A stretch of DNA of 64,000 bases from the NCBI RefSeq assembly GCF_910592395.1, contig NC_088311.1:13334501-13398500 (forward strand), written 5' to 3'. Within the stretch, counting starts at the first letter, position 1. Each line of letters starts with the position of its first letter. This stretch comes from Lineus longissimus (taxonomy: Eukaryota; Nemertea; Pilidiophora; Heteronemertea; Lineidae). The position numbers were made by a program, and so were the translations under genes. Shown here one piece after another: positions 10,753 to 21,933 of this stretch. A model generated the notes under the pieces. That model ran no database searches. It worked only from the letters and a program-made list of their open reading frames with translations, and was not told where the DNA came from.

Positions 10753-11985
10753 AAAAAAAATAATGGTGATGGTGGTCATTAAATTATCAGAAATGACCTA
10801 AACTTCACACGGTCATAATATCAGTCAAATTAGGATCATCCGTTGAGGGTTTTTCCTAAACCTTTCCCAACTATGTTGATGAGAGCTTTCCCCCAGCCCC
10901 ATATCAGTGAAAGATGTGGGTCAAGTCGGCATATATACAGCATGACGATGTATTGAAAATCAGCAAAAATGGAATGCACCTAACACACTCAAAAAAACTC
11001 AAATTACTCCTGTAGAATAGCATAATTTCGGGGCATGAAATTTTCGCGAATTGCAGATCACAGGCATATTCACGACAGGACATATTTGCGAGTCAAGGGC
11101 TCACTTTTTTTCAATTGCATTACAAAATTTCCAGATAGGTGCTGTTTAGAATACCCTATCAGCCCAACTTACTGTACTTCAGCGCATTGCATTTCACGCA
11201 TAATGGATTTTCAAAAACTGTTGTCAATTACAGTTTGGGGTCCCTCATCAAGTAATCAACTGAATAAAAAACCAAAGTAGCCGGCAATCGGGCAAACAAG
11301 CTACCCTGCAAGTTGCCAGGATCGCCAAACAATTGCTTCTGATAGCCGAATAAATCTGATTACATGAGCCACAGCTGAATGAAAGCTGGACGAAAATTTT
11401 GCCCAAGAAACAGAACATGTTCGCGGCATGAAATTTTCGCGACCTGGACCCTCTTGCGAAATTCACAAAAAATATCCAGCACGAAAAATTGTCCTGTTGT
11501 ACAGTAAGTACATCAAGTCATCATTCACGCCCTATACAAACTTGTTCAGCAACACACGTAGACCCTCAATAAATATTCATTGCTGTCATACTTGGCAACA
11601 TTACATAACAATCTTCTTGGAATGGATGAGATCTGCCAACAAATGCTGCCGGTTCAGATGAGACCGAAATGGAATTTGAACATCACCAATGTATGAAGCT
11701 GCAATAACAATTTAATTTGCTAAAAATTATTCCTGACCGCTGGAAATGGTGAAATTATCTCTCACATTTCCAAACTGGTCGCCACAATGTATGTATATGA
11801 AATGCATGAAGGCGAGTGTGAGTACAGCACAATAGACATGAAATTGACATAAAACACTAAGATATGAGTCATAATTACCCAATGGATCATCCTCTGAAAA
11901 CTTAAAAAGATCAGCAGCAGTTGTATCTTGAAAATTCTGCCTAACCTTTGCCAGGTTTCCAGCAGAATCCAAATGGCTGAAATAC
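10753..11985. other. No gene; dispersed short repeats
   Basis: Non-coding. The motif GCATGAAATTTTCGCGA occurs at about 11034 and 11425, probably from an old short interspersed repeat. Nothing else is recognised. Confidence 0.4.
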
Positions 11986-13024
11986 ATGAAATGGCCAGGG
12001 CCATTGTGCTCACCTCATGTGGAGGAAAGATGGATAAAGAGCATGGTATTGTGTCATGTAGTGTTAGGTTTGATGTAGGTCCAAGCAATTACAATTTCCC
12101 CAAAATGGCCAATTTACAGTACATTCGACCTCTGTGACCTTGAAAAGTAGGTCAAATCAAAGAAGACCCGGGTGACACATTGAATGGTTGTTAGAATTAG
12201 ATGTGCCTATGATATAAAATTGGTGCCAATCGGGCAAGTCATTACTAGGAATAATGGCATTTTGAAGAATTTAGGATTTGGCCCCCTCCCTGGAGGCTAA
12301 ACGGCAAATCAGATCGCACCAAACTTCGGTACCTAAGATCACCTGACCAAGGGGTACATGTGTACTTAATTTGTGATCAATAGTCATTGCAGTTAAGAAA
12401 CGTGCCATAGTTACGGCCTGACGGCGAATTTACGCCATTTGACCTCTGTGACCTTGACAAGAAGGTCAAATTAAAAACCTGTGTGACATATACTGTATGG
12501 TGGTTAGATGTACCCATGATATCAAATTGGTGGCAATCGGGCAAGAAGTTAAGGAATAATCACATTTTTAAGGTTTTTGGATTTTGCCCCCTGGTGGTCA
12601 AGTGGTGAATCATATTGGACCAAACTTCGGTCCCTGAGATCACCTGACTAAGGGGTAAATGTGTACCAAATTTGGTATCAATAGTCATTGCAGTTTAGAA
12701 ACGTGCCATCGTTACATCCTAACGGCCAATTTACACCATTTGACCTCTGTGACCTTGAAAAGGAGGTCAAATCAAAAACCCGGAGGATATATGATGCACC
12801 TTTGCTAGAAGTACCTACCATATTTTTTTCAAAATTTTCCGACTACTATTAAGGGAGATATTGCATATTTTCACTTTTAACGTTTAGCCCCCTGGTGGCC
12901 AAACCATGAAACGAACCGGACCGAAACTTGGTCTCCAAGGTGTCATTACATAAGGGTACATGTGTACCAAGTTTCAACTCAATAGCTCTAACAGTTACGA
13001 AACGTGCCCTGCTAACGGACGACG

Positions 13025-13077
<53 letters not shown>

Positions 13078-13129
13078 ACGACGGACGCCACGGTATGGGA
13101 TAAGCTCACCTCTGCTAAGAGGTGAGCTA
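11986..13129 (-). mobile_element. Non-autonomous Helentron B1
   Basis: The left (minus-strand 3') end has hairpin ATGGCCAGGGCCAT (11991-12004) followed by TGTGCTCACCT. The right (5') end has hairpin AGCTCACCTCTGCTAAGAGG plus TGAGCTAA (13103-13130). CTCACCT forms the asymmetric inverted repeat, in the same arrangement as family A but with different sequence. A (GAC)n microsatellite sits just inside the right end. The body contains three repeats of a block with CTCTGTGACCTTG...AGGTCAAAT (12127, 12438, 12739). No protein is encoded. Confidence 0.75.
13018..13085. repeat. (GAC)n microsatellite at the Helentron B1 5' end
   Basis: About 20 GAC triplets flanked by GGACGACGGACG. It encodes poly-Arg or similar in several frames, which is not meaningful. 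The position just inside the 5' terminus mirrors the (ATGG)n and (GACA)n tracts in family A. Confidence 0.95.
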
Positions 13130-13299
13130 AAAAGGACTTAAGTTTTTTTGCAGGAGTCTTGGTCATAATGGCATTAGTTTTGTAGCCGCTTTGAGCGCTG
13201 GTTCATAAAGTACTTGGAACCAGAGAGTGACAAAATTTTTAGGTGTCTCTGAGACCAAGAGGAGGGAAAAGAACTTCGCAACAGTAGAACCCGCGTATA

Positions 13300-13384
13300 A
13301 CGTCTGCTATGAATGGTTGATGAACGGACAAATGGATGGACAGTCATATTATTACCACCACAGCTGACTTCATCATCTGAGCTA
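13300..13384 (-). mobile_element. Degenerate Helentron A 5' end
   Basis: GGACAAATGGATGGACAG followed by CAGCTGACTTCATCATCTGAG and CTAA resembles the family A 5' terminus (microsatellite, then CGCTGACTTTGTCAGCTGAG, CTAA). No matching 3' end is found. It is a decayed fragment. Confidence 0.5.
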
Positions 13385-13823
13385 ATTAAGGCAAAGAATC
13401 TTACCAATTTTCAAGAAACCTATTCAGTGTCAAGTCCTCGTTTATTTGAATTGACCGGACTTGGTGGTTTTGACGCTGCACATGCTGAAAAATTAAGAGA
13501 AGAAGCTCTTTTAAGAAACCGAACAATGTCAACATGAAGTTAGCCATTTTGGCAAGAAGGGAGCACCAAATGCCAACCCCCCATCTCTTTCTCATAAAGG
13601 GAAGCAAAGACCCTACTGAAGAGAAACAATGGCAATGTCTGGCAACAGGAACAAGGAGTTTACAAACCCAGAGCCAACCTTCATATAGACAAGAGCAACG
13701 CAAAGCGTAGCAAATCCCAACGAACAAACCGCGAATAGTGTATAGTAATTTTCATTGTTGTCTAATAATACTTTTGGAAGAAAGGGAATATATGACTGTT
13801 TATGGTGGAGTAATGAAGAGAAT
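13385..13823. other. No feature recognised
   Basis: Short frames only. It lies just outside the DIRS-2 terminus and probably contains the pre-insertion sequence. Confidence 0.4.
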
Positions 13824-14083
13824 TGCCCATTTCCTTACAAGAAATGGTCATTTTGTTAGTTCATACTTACCGATGGAACACTTTTGCATGTTACTCCATT
13901 TGGGCTCAAACACAAGAGTATCCCTTTAATTTTCTAAAGGGAGAACTGAGTTAACAGCTCGGCCGCCAGGCGGCGCCCTGACCGATCCCGCGAGATCGCG
14001 CCGATCTCATGCCGCCATATTCAGTCTCACTCTTGAGCGTTAACAAAGAGTATGTCCCGTTTGTGGGGACGGCGGGAGGGCTG

Positions 14084-14180
14084 TGTTCCATAGGTAAGTA
14101 TGAACTAACAAAATGGCCATTTCTTGTAAGGAAATGGGCATTTTGTGTCATTCAAACTTACCTATGGAACATTTTTGCAT
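14084..14180. repeat. DIRS-2 internal complementary region (palindrome)
   Basis: An 88-bp near-palindrome: TGTTCCATAGGTAAGT at the left is mirrored by ACTTACCTATGGAACA at the right, around a GGCCATTTC...GAAATGGGC core, then TTTTGCAT. In DIRS elements this region is complementary to both outer termini and templates completion of a circular DNA intermediate. Confidence 0.8.
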
Positions 14181-14499
14181 CGAATCCCAGCAACCTATTG
14201 GAGGTGGGAACTGAGGACTTACCTAAGGCTGAGCTGTTGTTCCATCAAGGAGGCACCACCGGCATAGTAGCTAAGGAGGACCGCCAGGGGAAAGAAATGG
14301 GGGAGAACCAGGGGACCGGTATTTTGATCTCGGTATTACAATCGTATTTATAGAGAGTAATAGACCCATTCTCCGGAAAGCGCTAGAATTGCATAATAAA
14401 AACCATCTTCTTTCCGGCAACAGAGCTTAGAGCAAGTAAGGCATGTTGAAGGGTGTAGAATGAGTTATTGCCAAATAACAATAAGAAATTGCGTCCTTT

Positions 14500-15178
14500 C
14501 TAGTCTACTAGGGGTTGCCTGGATTGTTGAAGATAGGGCATATCAAAAAATGGCGCAAGATGCGCGTTTGACTCTTCAATCGGGCTCCCCCCCTCTTTTG
14601 ATCTAGCCAGGATCAAACAACATGCCCCGCAGACACAATCGGGCCGATTGTGTGCATGCCATCTAGGGTTCCAATCGTTGGGCTGTATCGCCGTTGCTAT
14701 AGACCTGGTGGTTTCCATCTTAAAATGAGGAACATTCAAGAAGGTGTTTAACCTGGAAAGGTCCATGATCAGCCTCCATGTCCCTTCTTTCTTGGTAACC
14801 AAGAAAATGTGGCTGTAAAAGCCGGGGGAACATGGATTTTGAAGGACCTGGATAGCTTGCTTCTCCAGTAATGTCGCGACCTCTGCTTGGAGGGCAGAGG
14901 CCTTGACTGGGTCCTTCGGTGGCTGAACTGGGGTTGGATATTTTATGGTAGTCGAGGGGGGTACGGTTGAAATCTAGTTTCACTCCGTACCTCAACATGT
15001 TTGGGACTGGGGACCCCTTGGGGCACCAATCGTCCCAAACGTCTGCAAATTTTTGCAGACGACCCCCGACTACCGCAGTCGGCTCCTTTTTGCGTCCAGG
15101 AGGAGAAAGGAGGGGGGAGTCACTTCTTCCGGCCTGCACCCCTTGGACGAAAGGAGTGCCTAGTCGGACTGGATCCAC
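14500..15178 (-). pseudogene. DIRS-2 reverse transcriptase N-terminus (truncated)
   Basis: Seen: KKEGTWRLIMDLSRLNTF and VPHFKMETTRSIATAI (14802-14660), the conserved RT fingers preceding motif A. The frame then becomes unrelated (NPRWHAHNRP...), so motif A, motif B and YLDD are absent. Upstream, the frame 15178-14720 carries the spacer between Gag and RT (LDFNRTPLDYHKISNP) and ends in a different frame from the fingers. Comparison with DIRS-1 suggests a deletion starting right after the position equivalent to QLNKGEY. Confidence 0.7.
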
Positions 15179-15183
15179 CCTGG

Positions 15184-16197
15184 TTAGAGGAAGTATTTTC
15201 CTCTTCCCAGTCCGGCAACCCTCCGCTTCCGTCGGAAGGATCCAGCAGGAGCAGGCTGACTAGGCGGGGTAGGCCTAGGCAGGACCTGCCTGGCGTACGG
15301 GATTGAACCTGATGCCTGCTGGGGCCTCTCTATCTTTCTAGCGTTAGGTAGAGAGGTCTTGGCCCTCTGTGTCGCAGTGGGGGCATATAATTTGTCCCAA
15401 TCTTTCTGTACTTGAGCCGCCTCTTGTACAGAATCTGCTAATAGGAAAGAACCGTCCATAGGAGCGGTTCTTAAGGCCCCTTCCAGCTGGAGGGATCTGA
15501 TGACATTGAGAGAGCCCAGGGCGGCGTCTCTACGGAGTAGGACGCTATTTGCTGCGGTCTTGGCGGACAGAGAAATAGCGTGCCTAATCGATTGTGACAA
15601 GGATGTCACAAGCGATTTTGTGTCATCAGATAGTGACTCATTATCCTTTAGGGATCTGGCTAGGGCCAGGTTAGTGTGCTCTGCGTAGGAGAGCACCGCT
15701 AACGTGTTTTTGGCCAGACCCTCTTGTGCTCTAAGTTCTCGGTAAGCCGAGGAGGAGGTCACCCTAGGCACAAGTTGGTGCAGCTGTACGTCGTCCTTTA
15801 ACGTGGAAGTCGATGCTGCAGCTGGACAGCCGGCTGAGCTGACTCGATAATAGTCAGCGCGGTACTGCCTAACCGGAGGAAGTTGTGCCGTGAACAACTT
15901 CCCCCGTTTACACCAAGCTTCCGGTCCGGCTGCCAGAAGGACAGGGATGGAAGTATGTTGGTGGGCGCCTTGGGAGTCTCTGATTGTATGCTCCAATAGT
16001 TCAGAGACTGCTACCACCGACGGGGAGGGAGAAAGGAATTCAAGGGTCCGAGTGGAGCCCTGAGAGACCTGTGGATTGGGATCCACTTCCTGTCCCCAAA
16101 GTGAAAAGGTCGGTGTCGATAAGGCTGACAGTTCCGGCGGGGTAGGGCACAGATCCTGCGGGAGGTACGCTCTGATCAAGGATCTGAGTGTCCTCAT
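15184..16197 (-). pseudogene. DIRS-2 Gag, C-terminal two thirds
   Basis: 337 codons starting MRTLRSLIRAYLPQDLCPTPP, which parallels MGDLRALVRQFVQQDTGPLPP of the DIRS-3 Gag at 57734. The shared central blocks include YRADYYRVS, KDDVQLHQLVP and LRTAPMDGSFL. The C-terminus is basic and Pro-rich (SFRRKRRVAGLGRGK). The frame is open along its length, but the upstream Gag is in another frame (stop near 16200-16330). It would be the particle protein that packages element RNA. Confidence 0.65.
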
Positions 16198-16353
16198 ATC
16201 CGCCAGGATACTGGCCTCCTCTGGTGACAGCTCCTCCTGATTGGGGGAGCGGTAGCCTGGCTGAGAACTCTCGTTCTCATAAAATTCCTCTAAAATAGAG
16301 GAGTCGGATGGTGGGTATCCGATGGGACCAGGCGCACCAGAGGAACCGGAACC

Positions 16354-17330
16354 CTACTCCAGATGGCTGAGTCTATCAGTAAGACCCGCTACCATCTGGA
16401 TGAGCTGGGACAGTTGCTGTCCCGACTCGGGTTCCGGACCCGACGTGGGGCTTCTCTCAACGACGGGCGGTTGAGGAGAGGGTGGGCGCATAGGCGAACC
16501 CTCGAAGCCGTATGTACGGGCGAATGGGTCTTCCGGAAGCGGAAGATGCCCATATTCTGAACAAGAGTTCAGATGTCCCCTCTGTGTAGCTCGTTCCATG
16601 GGAACGACGCCTCTGCTACGAGGAGGGGGTGGCACTTCCGGTTGGCTCCACCTAAGAGGTTGGCCAACGTAGGGAGGTGCCTGCATTTCCGGCAGGACGA
16701 AGTTCGAAACCGGAAATGCCCTTAACTCCTTCGCTGGTATGGAGCTACCGGTTGCCCTTTTAGGAGGAGGTACGGGGGGCGGAAACGCTGTTACCGAAGA
16801 CGCATGGCGTTTCGGAGGTGGCGTTATAAAGTCCGTCCCTACTCTACTGTGTCCGTGAGGACTGGGGATATTTCGCAGTAAAGACTGAGAAGTAGGGTCT
16901 TCGGTTACTGATACGCGGGAACCCGCGTCAGCAACCGGAACTGCAATCGGCGGACCGGAAGCAGGGTGCTCCCGCGGGTACAAAGGGCTTGTACTCGGGG
17001 GAGCGGACGACAGAGGAACCGGAAAGTTCCCTGAGGTCCGGGGTATATTAAACCCTTGGAGACTTACTGGATGTAAGTCTCCCTTGGGACCACAGACATT
17101 GATAATGTCTGACCACGCATCCTTCGCAGCCGCGGCCGGAACCAGCCGTCGGCTGACGGAAGGGGTGGTGGCGGAAGGTTTGGTAGACCTCTGGGTTATC
17201 TGCCCGGAAATTGAACCGGAAGAGGGTTTAGGCGTCTTCGCGGCCCGTTTCCCGCCACCAGACGAAGTCCTTTGTGGTGAGACAAAGGACGCCGTCGGAG
17301 GGGTACGCCATATAAAAAATGGTACCAATG
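16354..17330 (-). pseudogene. DIRS-2 Gag, N-terminal Pro/Ser-rich part
   Basis: An open frame rich in Pro, Ser and Arg, ending in a short helical segment (QLSQLIQMVAGLTDRLSHLE), probably a coiled-coil. The first codons of the long frame (residues up to about 25, TTQLSARPLGLLL) derive from the end of Helentron A2 and are not part of Gag. The true start is uncertain, and WRTPPTASFVSPQ near 17310 is the first DIRS-like sequence. The DNA is unusually dense in CCGGAA/TTCCGG hexamers. Confidence 0.5.
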
Positions 17331-17940
17331 ACAACAAGAGGCCCAAGGGCCTGGCGCTCAGCTGAGTTGTTGCTGCGTTGTTCGTATATATTACATTACT
17401 TGTCAAACTCTACTAAACTAAGGACTCAAAGCCTAAGGATGTTAGCTTCTGGATGTGTAACAGTGAATTAGGGTAGACTGGCGCAATCTACTTCAAGCAA
17501 GCTCCACCCTTGCAATGTGTGCGCAAACAGATAACCTATCCTATATTGGACCATCAATTCTACACACAGCAACATGATTCATCCTCAGCTGTTACCATGA
17601 TGATGATGATGATGATCCTTTTCGCAAATTGGTCGTCTTCTGTCTTTCTTCCATACTTTAGTGCCACCGGATGTAGTCTGCCCTTGTGGAGGGAGCCTTT
17701 CAGCACAGGACACAAGAATCCATGCGAATTGAATCACATGGAGAGACTAGCCCAATCACCCGCTTTTGGCTGGGTAGAAATGGGTAAATCTCGCAGACTG
17801 GACCTTAAACTCTACTGCCGACGTGTGAGGCCGGTCTGACAGATGAGCAAGTAGGGTCCACCTAATGCAGAAGGCACCAGTTTCCCTAACTAAAATTGTA
17901 ACATTAACAAAATGCTCTACCCAACTCTATTATTGCCTAA

Positions 17941-18637
17941 AGGCCTGTGTACACTAGTAAAATATTAGCAATGTTGCAAAAATGTTGCGTAGTGTGTACA
18001 GAGCAAAACGCGTCTTAATACAACACGTTGTAAAATTGTTGCAAATTAAATGCAATGCAATTCTTTGTTGCATGTTGTAAAAATGTTGCAAACTCTTCAG
18101 CCAATCAGAAATAGGATTTGCGTCATGTGATCTACCTGAGATCATGTGACTTGAACAAGAAGCAGGTATAGCGACTCTCAAGTGAGTGTCTCGCTTCGTA
18201 GGATGATGAAACCTTTTCTAGAAGTTTCATCCATTCGCAGGAAGTTTTTGTATGACGGCTTGTCAGTCAGCCGCAACTCCTTTAACAGGCAGTGGTATGC
18301 CCCATGATCCACCCTCATTTTGATCCAGGGCCTGGTCCATATTCTCTTTGGTTATTTCGCCGCCTCTTCCGTCTCTCAACAATGACAGCTAAAATTGCTG
18401 CAGAAGCACTCAAAACACATCTTCTCTCCTTGGAATCATCCATTTTCCCTCCAAAATACCTATTTCCCTTTGTTCCCACTAAACAGTTTGCAACAATTTA
18501 CCAACATGTTGTAAAAATGTTGCTAATTTGTTGCAATTTTGTTGCTAGTGTACACAGGGCCTTGAAGGGCTTGTTGCAAAATTGTTGGTAAAATGTTGGT
18601 AAAATGTTGCTAATATTTTACTAGTGTACACCCTGCT
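17941..18637. mobile_element. MITE, PIF/Harbinger-like
   Basis: Terminal inverted repeats of about 31 bp share GTGTACACTAGTAAAATATT near both ends (left from AGGCCTG, right complement from AGCAGGG). The flanking trinucleotide TAA is duplicated (17938-17940, 18638-18640), the usual PIF/Harbinger target. The interior is rich in GTTGCAAAATTG-type repeats and encodes nothing. Confidence 0.75.
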
Positions 18638-20807
18638 TAAGTCAAGTGAAACTCTTAACAAACCTTATTTTCCCTAAAAATTGTGTAGACATAAGGAATT
18701 TTATGTGTAAGATTACTAACAAAATGTGTAGAAATAAACAACAACGTAATGTACTAATTTCAACAGTTTATTATCAAAATTTAATCCTTGTACATCACTA
18801 CAATAAGCAGATCATAGTTTTGAGATTCATGTAAAATCAAGGAGGAATCATCCCCACGGAAAACATTTGAAACCAAGAAGCATGTTTATGTCAATGCATG
18901 TAGGCCTACATAGCACACGCCACAGGATCACTGACATACGCTCATGCGTTCAACATGGTGCCATTCAAGCCAAGAATTTTCAAACATCATGCTGTAAAAA
19001 AAAGAATCTTGACTGATATTCGCTTCTGCACATAATATGCACTTGACCTGGGGTGTTATGGATGGCATGATTCCGTTTAGAAATCGGGAAATCCAGATTA
19101 TCGGTGACTGCGTACCTGTCACATTGCTGCGAATACCGCGCTCGGCGATAATGGCGGACTCAGGATTGTTCGGCGGTCAGTCGGTGAAGTTCGGAGCGCG
19201 CCAAATGAGGCTGAGTACATGGAGTAACCATGGAGAAAGCACGCGGGCACAGGAAACTCCGGCAGGTCGGCAATACTTGTAAGGGTCGGAGGGAGGGGGC
19301 TGAATTAAAAGAGTGGGGGGCACGGGGTGGCTTACGTACAAATCACAAAAAAAACGCGTAGAACACACTTTATAGAAACGTATTCTGACATTTATTTAGC
19401 GTATTTTGAGGAAAAATAATTACGTACAAACATGGAGCAAAAACGTAGAGCGTAGAAACCAATTCTGTCTACGTATAAAATACGCAAATTAGGTACAAGT
19501 ACGAAGCCCTGAGAATGCCACCATTGAAATGTTGATAGCAAGTAAAAACTTTAAACAGATAGACTTGATTTTTTTAACCAACTGCCACATGCGGTTTTCT
19601 TTATTTAGTCAATTTTGAGGTAAGTATTACAGAATGAAATACTTGAATACTAAAATTGACTGGCTCTTCTGATGATTGCACTGGTGAACACCGAAGTCGA
19701 TGGGATGTGCAAAGTCATAGCTCGATCCTCTCTCTTGGTCATCTGTGATGTGGTCACCAAATATGTTCAAATGCAGCTGCAGATCATTCCTGCGAAACAT
19801 GATGAGGAGATAACATTTTAATTTTGATAGATAGCTAAGCTAGCCAAGTTTTATATCAAATACAAGGCCAACAACAACTGATAAGGCGCTAGGGCCGAAT
19901 GATCAAGGAAGTTCATGGAGAATACATTGTGATAAGAGTGATGAATCGGCCCCGTTTGAAGCATTGTGCTATGTACAGTGTGCATGTGTCAGTGTGTATC
20001 AGCTATCGCATTTATTGTTTGTTGACATTTCAAATCGCCGGAGTCGATCCTCAATTACACTGTTTATGTACATTGGCAACCTTACCCGATGATATCAGAA
20101 CGATGTTTATTATTGTCTTGTTTATTCACATTAGTTCTGCTATGTGACAAGAGTTATTTGTTGAGTAATCCATGATTTAAAGCCGGACTTTGACATCGTT
20201 TCTCAGACCAAGCTGCATTTCGCAGATCGTTTTTCAACGATCGTCGACGAACTATTTCAAATTAATCACATCCAATTAAACAATCCAAGCCTTCCCTAAT
20301 GTCATCAACATGCAATAACACAAGCGGCCAAATATTATCGCCTATGAAATTGTGAATTTAATGAGAACTTACCTCTGAATTGACAGAACGCGATCTATTC
20401 CATAGCATGGTCTCCTTACGTCTGAACTGCGCAGACTCCGAGACGTGACGTTCGCTGCACGTGGGATAACTCGCGCGAAATTTAAAATGCTCTTCTTGGG
20501 AGTGCTCACTAAATTGCGCCAGTAACACCACCTGTTGAGAAATTCATGAACCACGCCTATTGATAATGAAAGAGAAAGCTTTGCTCTATAAGATTAGATT
20601 TGATTCATGATCCCCAACTTAAAGAATTAGGAGAAATCAGCTGCTGGAAAAGTTTTTTGAAAATTTCGCTCGGTGCCACCTAGTGGCCAAACCGCTCATC
20701 CTGCCGGACCCACATTTGGTCTATTCAGGAGTCCTGAAGGGTCTCAACGCCTCAGAGGGAAAATCTATCGCCTATCCGTCATAGTTTTGAAACGTGCCTG
20801 TTTAACG

Positions 20808-20809
<2 letters not shown>

Positions 20810-20839
<30 letters not shown>

Positions 20840-20841
20840 TT
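20810..20841. repeat. (GACA)n microsatellite
   Basis: About eight GACA units just inside the 5' end of Helentron A2. Confidence 0.9.
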
Positions 20842-21164
20842 CATTCTACCATTTACTCATATGAATAGCTCAGCTTGTCAGCTGAGCTAATAATTGGTAA
20901 AAATGACACCAACTGATTTACTATACATACCATGTTTTTTGTTTAGGATTAGGATTATGTGCACCCTAAAAGGTTCAAAAATAAAATCAGGTTTGGAACC
21001 AAGTTTTCAAAAAGACAACGTGCTTCTTCCTCCTCCAAGGTGGGAAAAGCATTCTTTACGTGCCACTATGGTCAGGCCCCAATTCAGTGTATTTGCCTAG
21101 TGACTCTGGCCACACTGGCCAGAGGGAGTCAACCCCAGCTACTCATGTTTCGCAATTGACACAA

Positions 21165-21340
21165 GTTACAAGGAACCTTAATTTTAAGTCTCATACGAAG
21201 GACTGTGAAGGGCCAGGAATTCTCTGAAAGCCAGGCTAGTTAATCCAGTTATACAATATTGGTTCTCCTTGATCAAACCCAGGCCCTATTGCGTAGGGGC
21301 CGGCAGTGTTATTGTTAACCACTAGGCTATGAGGCTCCCC
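21165..21340 (-). mobile_element. tRNA-derived SINE, truncated
   Basis: On the minus strand it starts GAGCCTCATAGCCTAGTGG (A-box like), with a degenerate B box (GGGTTTGATCAAG), and shares the following GGCTTTC...CCTGGC.CTTCACA block with the copy at 24818-25160. It lies about 240 bp downstream of the SET exon in the gene's direction. Confidence 0.65.
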
Positions 21341-21576
21341 ACAAGGGTTGGTGTCCTCTGACATCCAATCATTTTCCTAGGTGTGCCTTTCTCAAAGGTG
21401 GCTTGCCTCTCACTTGACTGCCACTGTGCCAGAGGCCTGGTGGTTTGTTGTGCCATTTGGAGCATTTTAAGGTTGAAGAGTGCTCATCTTCTTGGCCAAT
21501 CATGCATGACCATGGCGTAAAAATCAAGAGAGTGTAATGTCCTCTCAAGAAAGTTGATAATGAAGAAAACACATAC

Positions 21577-21775
21577 CTTTCGTCGCCATGGGAGGCCAGG
21601 CACACCATAGTCGTAGCGTAACTCCTCCCCCGATTTTATGTCTCTGACGGCAAAGAAAGCCAGGCGTGGTGCGTCTGAAATAAAGATTACTGCAATTCTG
21701 CAGTTACGGACTCTGGCCCGTTCGCCGTCATTGACCAGTCTCCCCAGCCTGTTCAAGGATTTTGTTGAATCAACA
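21577..21775 (-). CDS. KMT5A-like SET methyltransferase, exon 3
   Basis: A 199-nt exon with acceptor TTTCAG (above 21775) and donor AAAG/GTATGT (21571-21576). It encodes the C-terminal half of a SET domain: VDSTKSLNRLGRLVND, then RNC, PRLAFFAVRDIKSGEELRYD, YG and PWRRK. The order RLGRL...NC...PHL-like...A.RDI..GEE..YDYG matches KMT5A/SET8, a lysine methyltransferase. The ND and PWR variants fit the expanded KMT5A-A-like paralogs rather than SET8 itself. The first base needs two bases from the previous exon; exon 2 supplies TG, making Cys of YCVD. It ends in phase 0. A downstream exon was not found in the window. Confidence 0.85.
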
Positions 21776-21933
21776 CTGAAATGGACAAGGTTGATTTTAC
21801 AGTCTTTAAGCCAAGTTATAACTGGATTTATTGTGGATATGCACATCCACGTCCGCTACGTTGTACCCCCACTCTGAGCACAACTTCCTGAAAGCTGCAA
21901 CGCCAACTGATGAAACCACATCCCAGACTAGAA

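Larger units (their letters stand above)
13824..17333 (-). mobile_element. Internally deleted DIRS retrotransposon (DIRS-2)
   Basis: The left terminus (about 13824-13890, ending TTTTGCAT) is repeated in inverse orientation within 14084-14180. That is the terminal inverted repeat and internal complementary region arrangement of DIRS elements. Gag occupies 17330-15184. Only the start of RT is present (15178-14640). The rest of RT, RNase H and recombinase are absent between about 14640 and the 3' terminal block. The 5' inverted terminus is missing because Helentron A2 adjoins at 17334 and no DIRS end is seen beyond it. Confidence 0.75.
17334..20888 (-). mobile_element. Non-autonomous Helentron A2
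   Basis: The left end has the family A 3' hairpin AGGCCCAAGGGCCT plus GGCGCTCAGCTGA (17334-17366). The right end has AGCTCAGCTTGTCAGCTGAG followed by CTAA (20868-20890), preceded by a (GACA)n tract at 20810-20841. The 3.55-kb interior is unlike A1/A4, lacks the 21-bp minisatellite and holds a MITE (17941-18637). No replicase coding is present. From 18640 to 20640 no gene is recognised. Confidence 0.75.

Noticed and set aside
12849-13166. Frame with a poly-Arg run, both strands
   Set aside because: Encoded by the (GAC)n microsatellite at the Helentron B1 end. No conserved domain.
13401-13727. 108-codon minus-strand frame beside DIRS-2
   Set aside because: Cys/Leu-rich, no recognised domain, no splice context and no homolog in the window. 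Insufficient to call a gene.
17084-17365. 93-codon plus-strand frame ending NKRPKGLALS
   Set aside because: Antisense to DIRS-2 Gag, with the tail contributed by the Helentron A2 end. Shadow frame.
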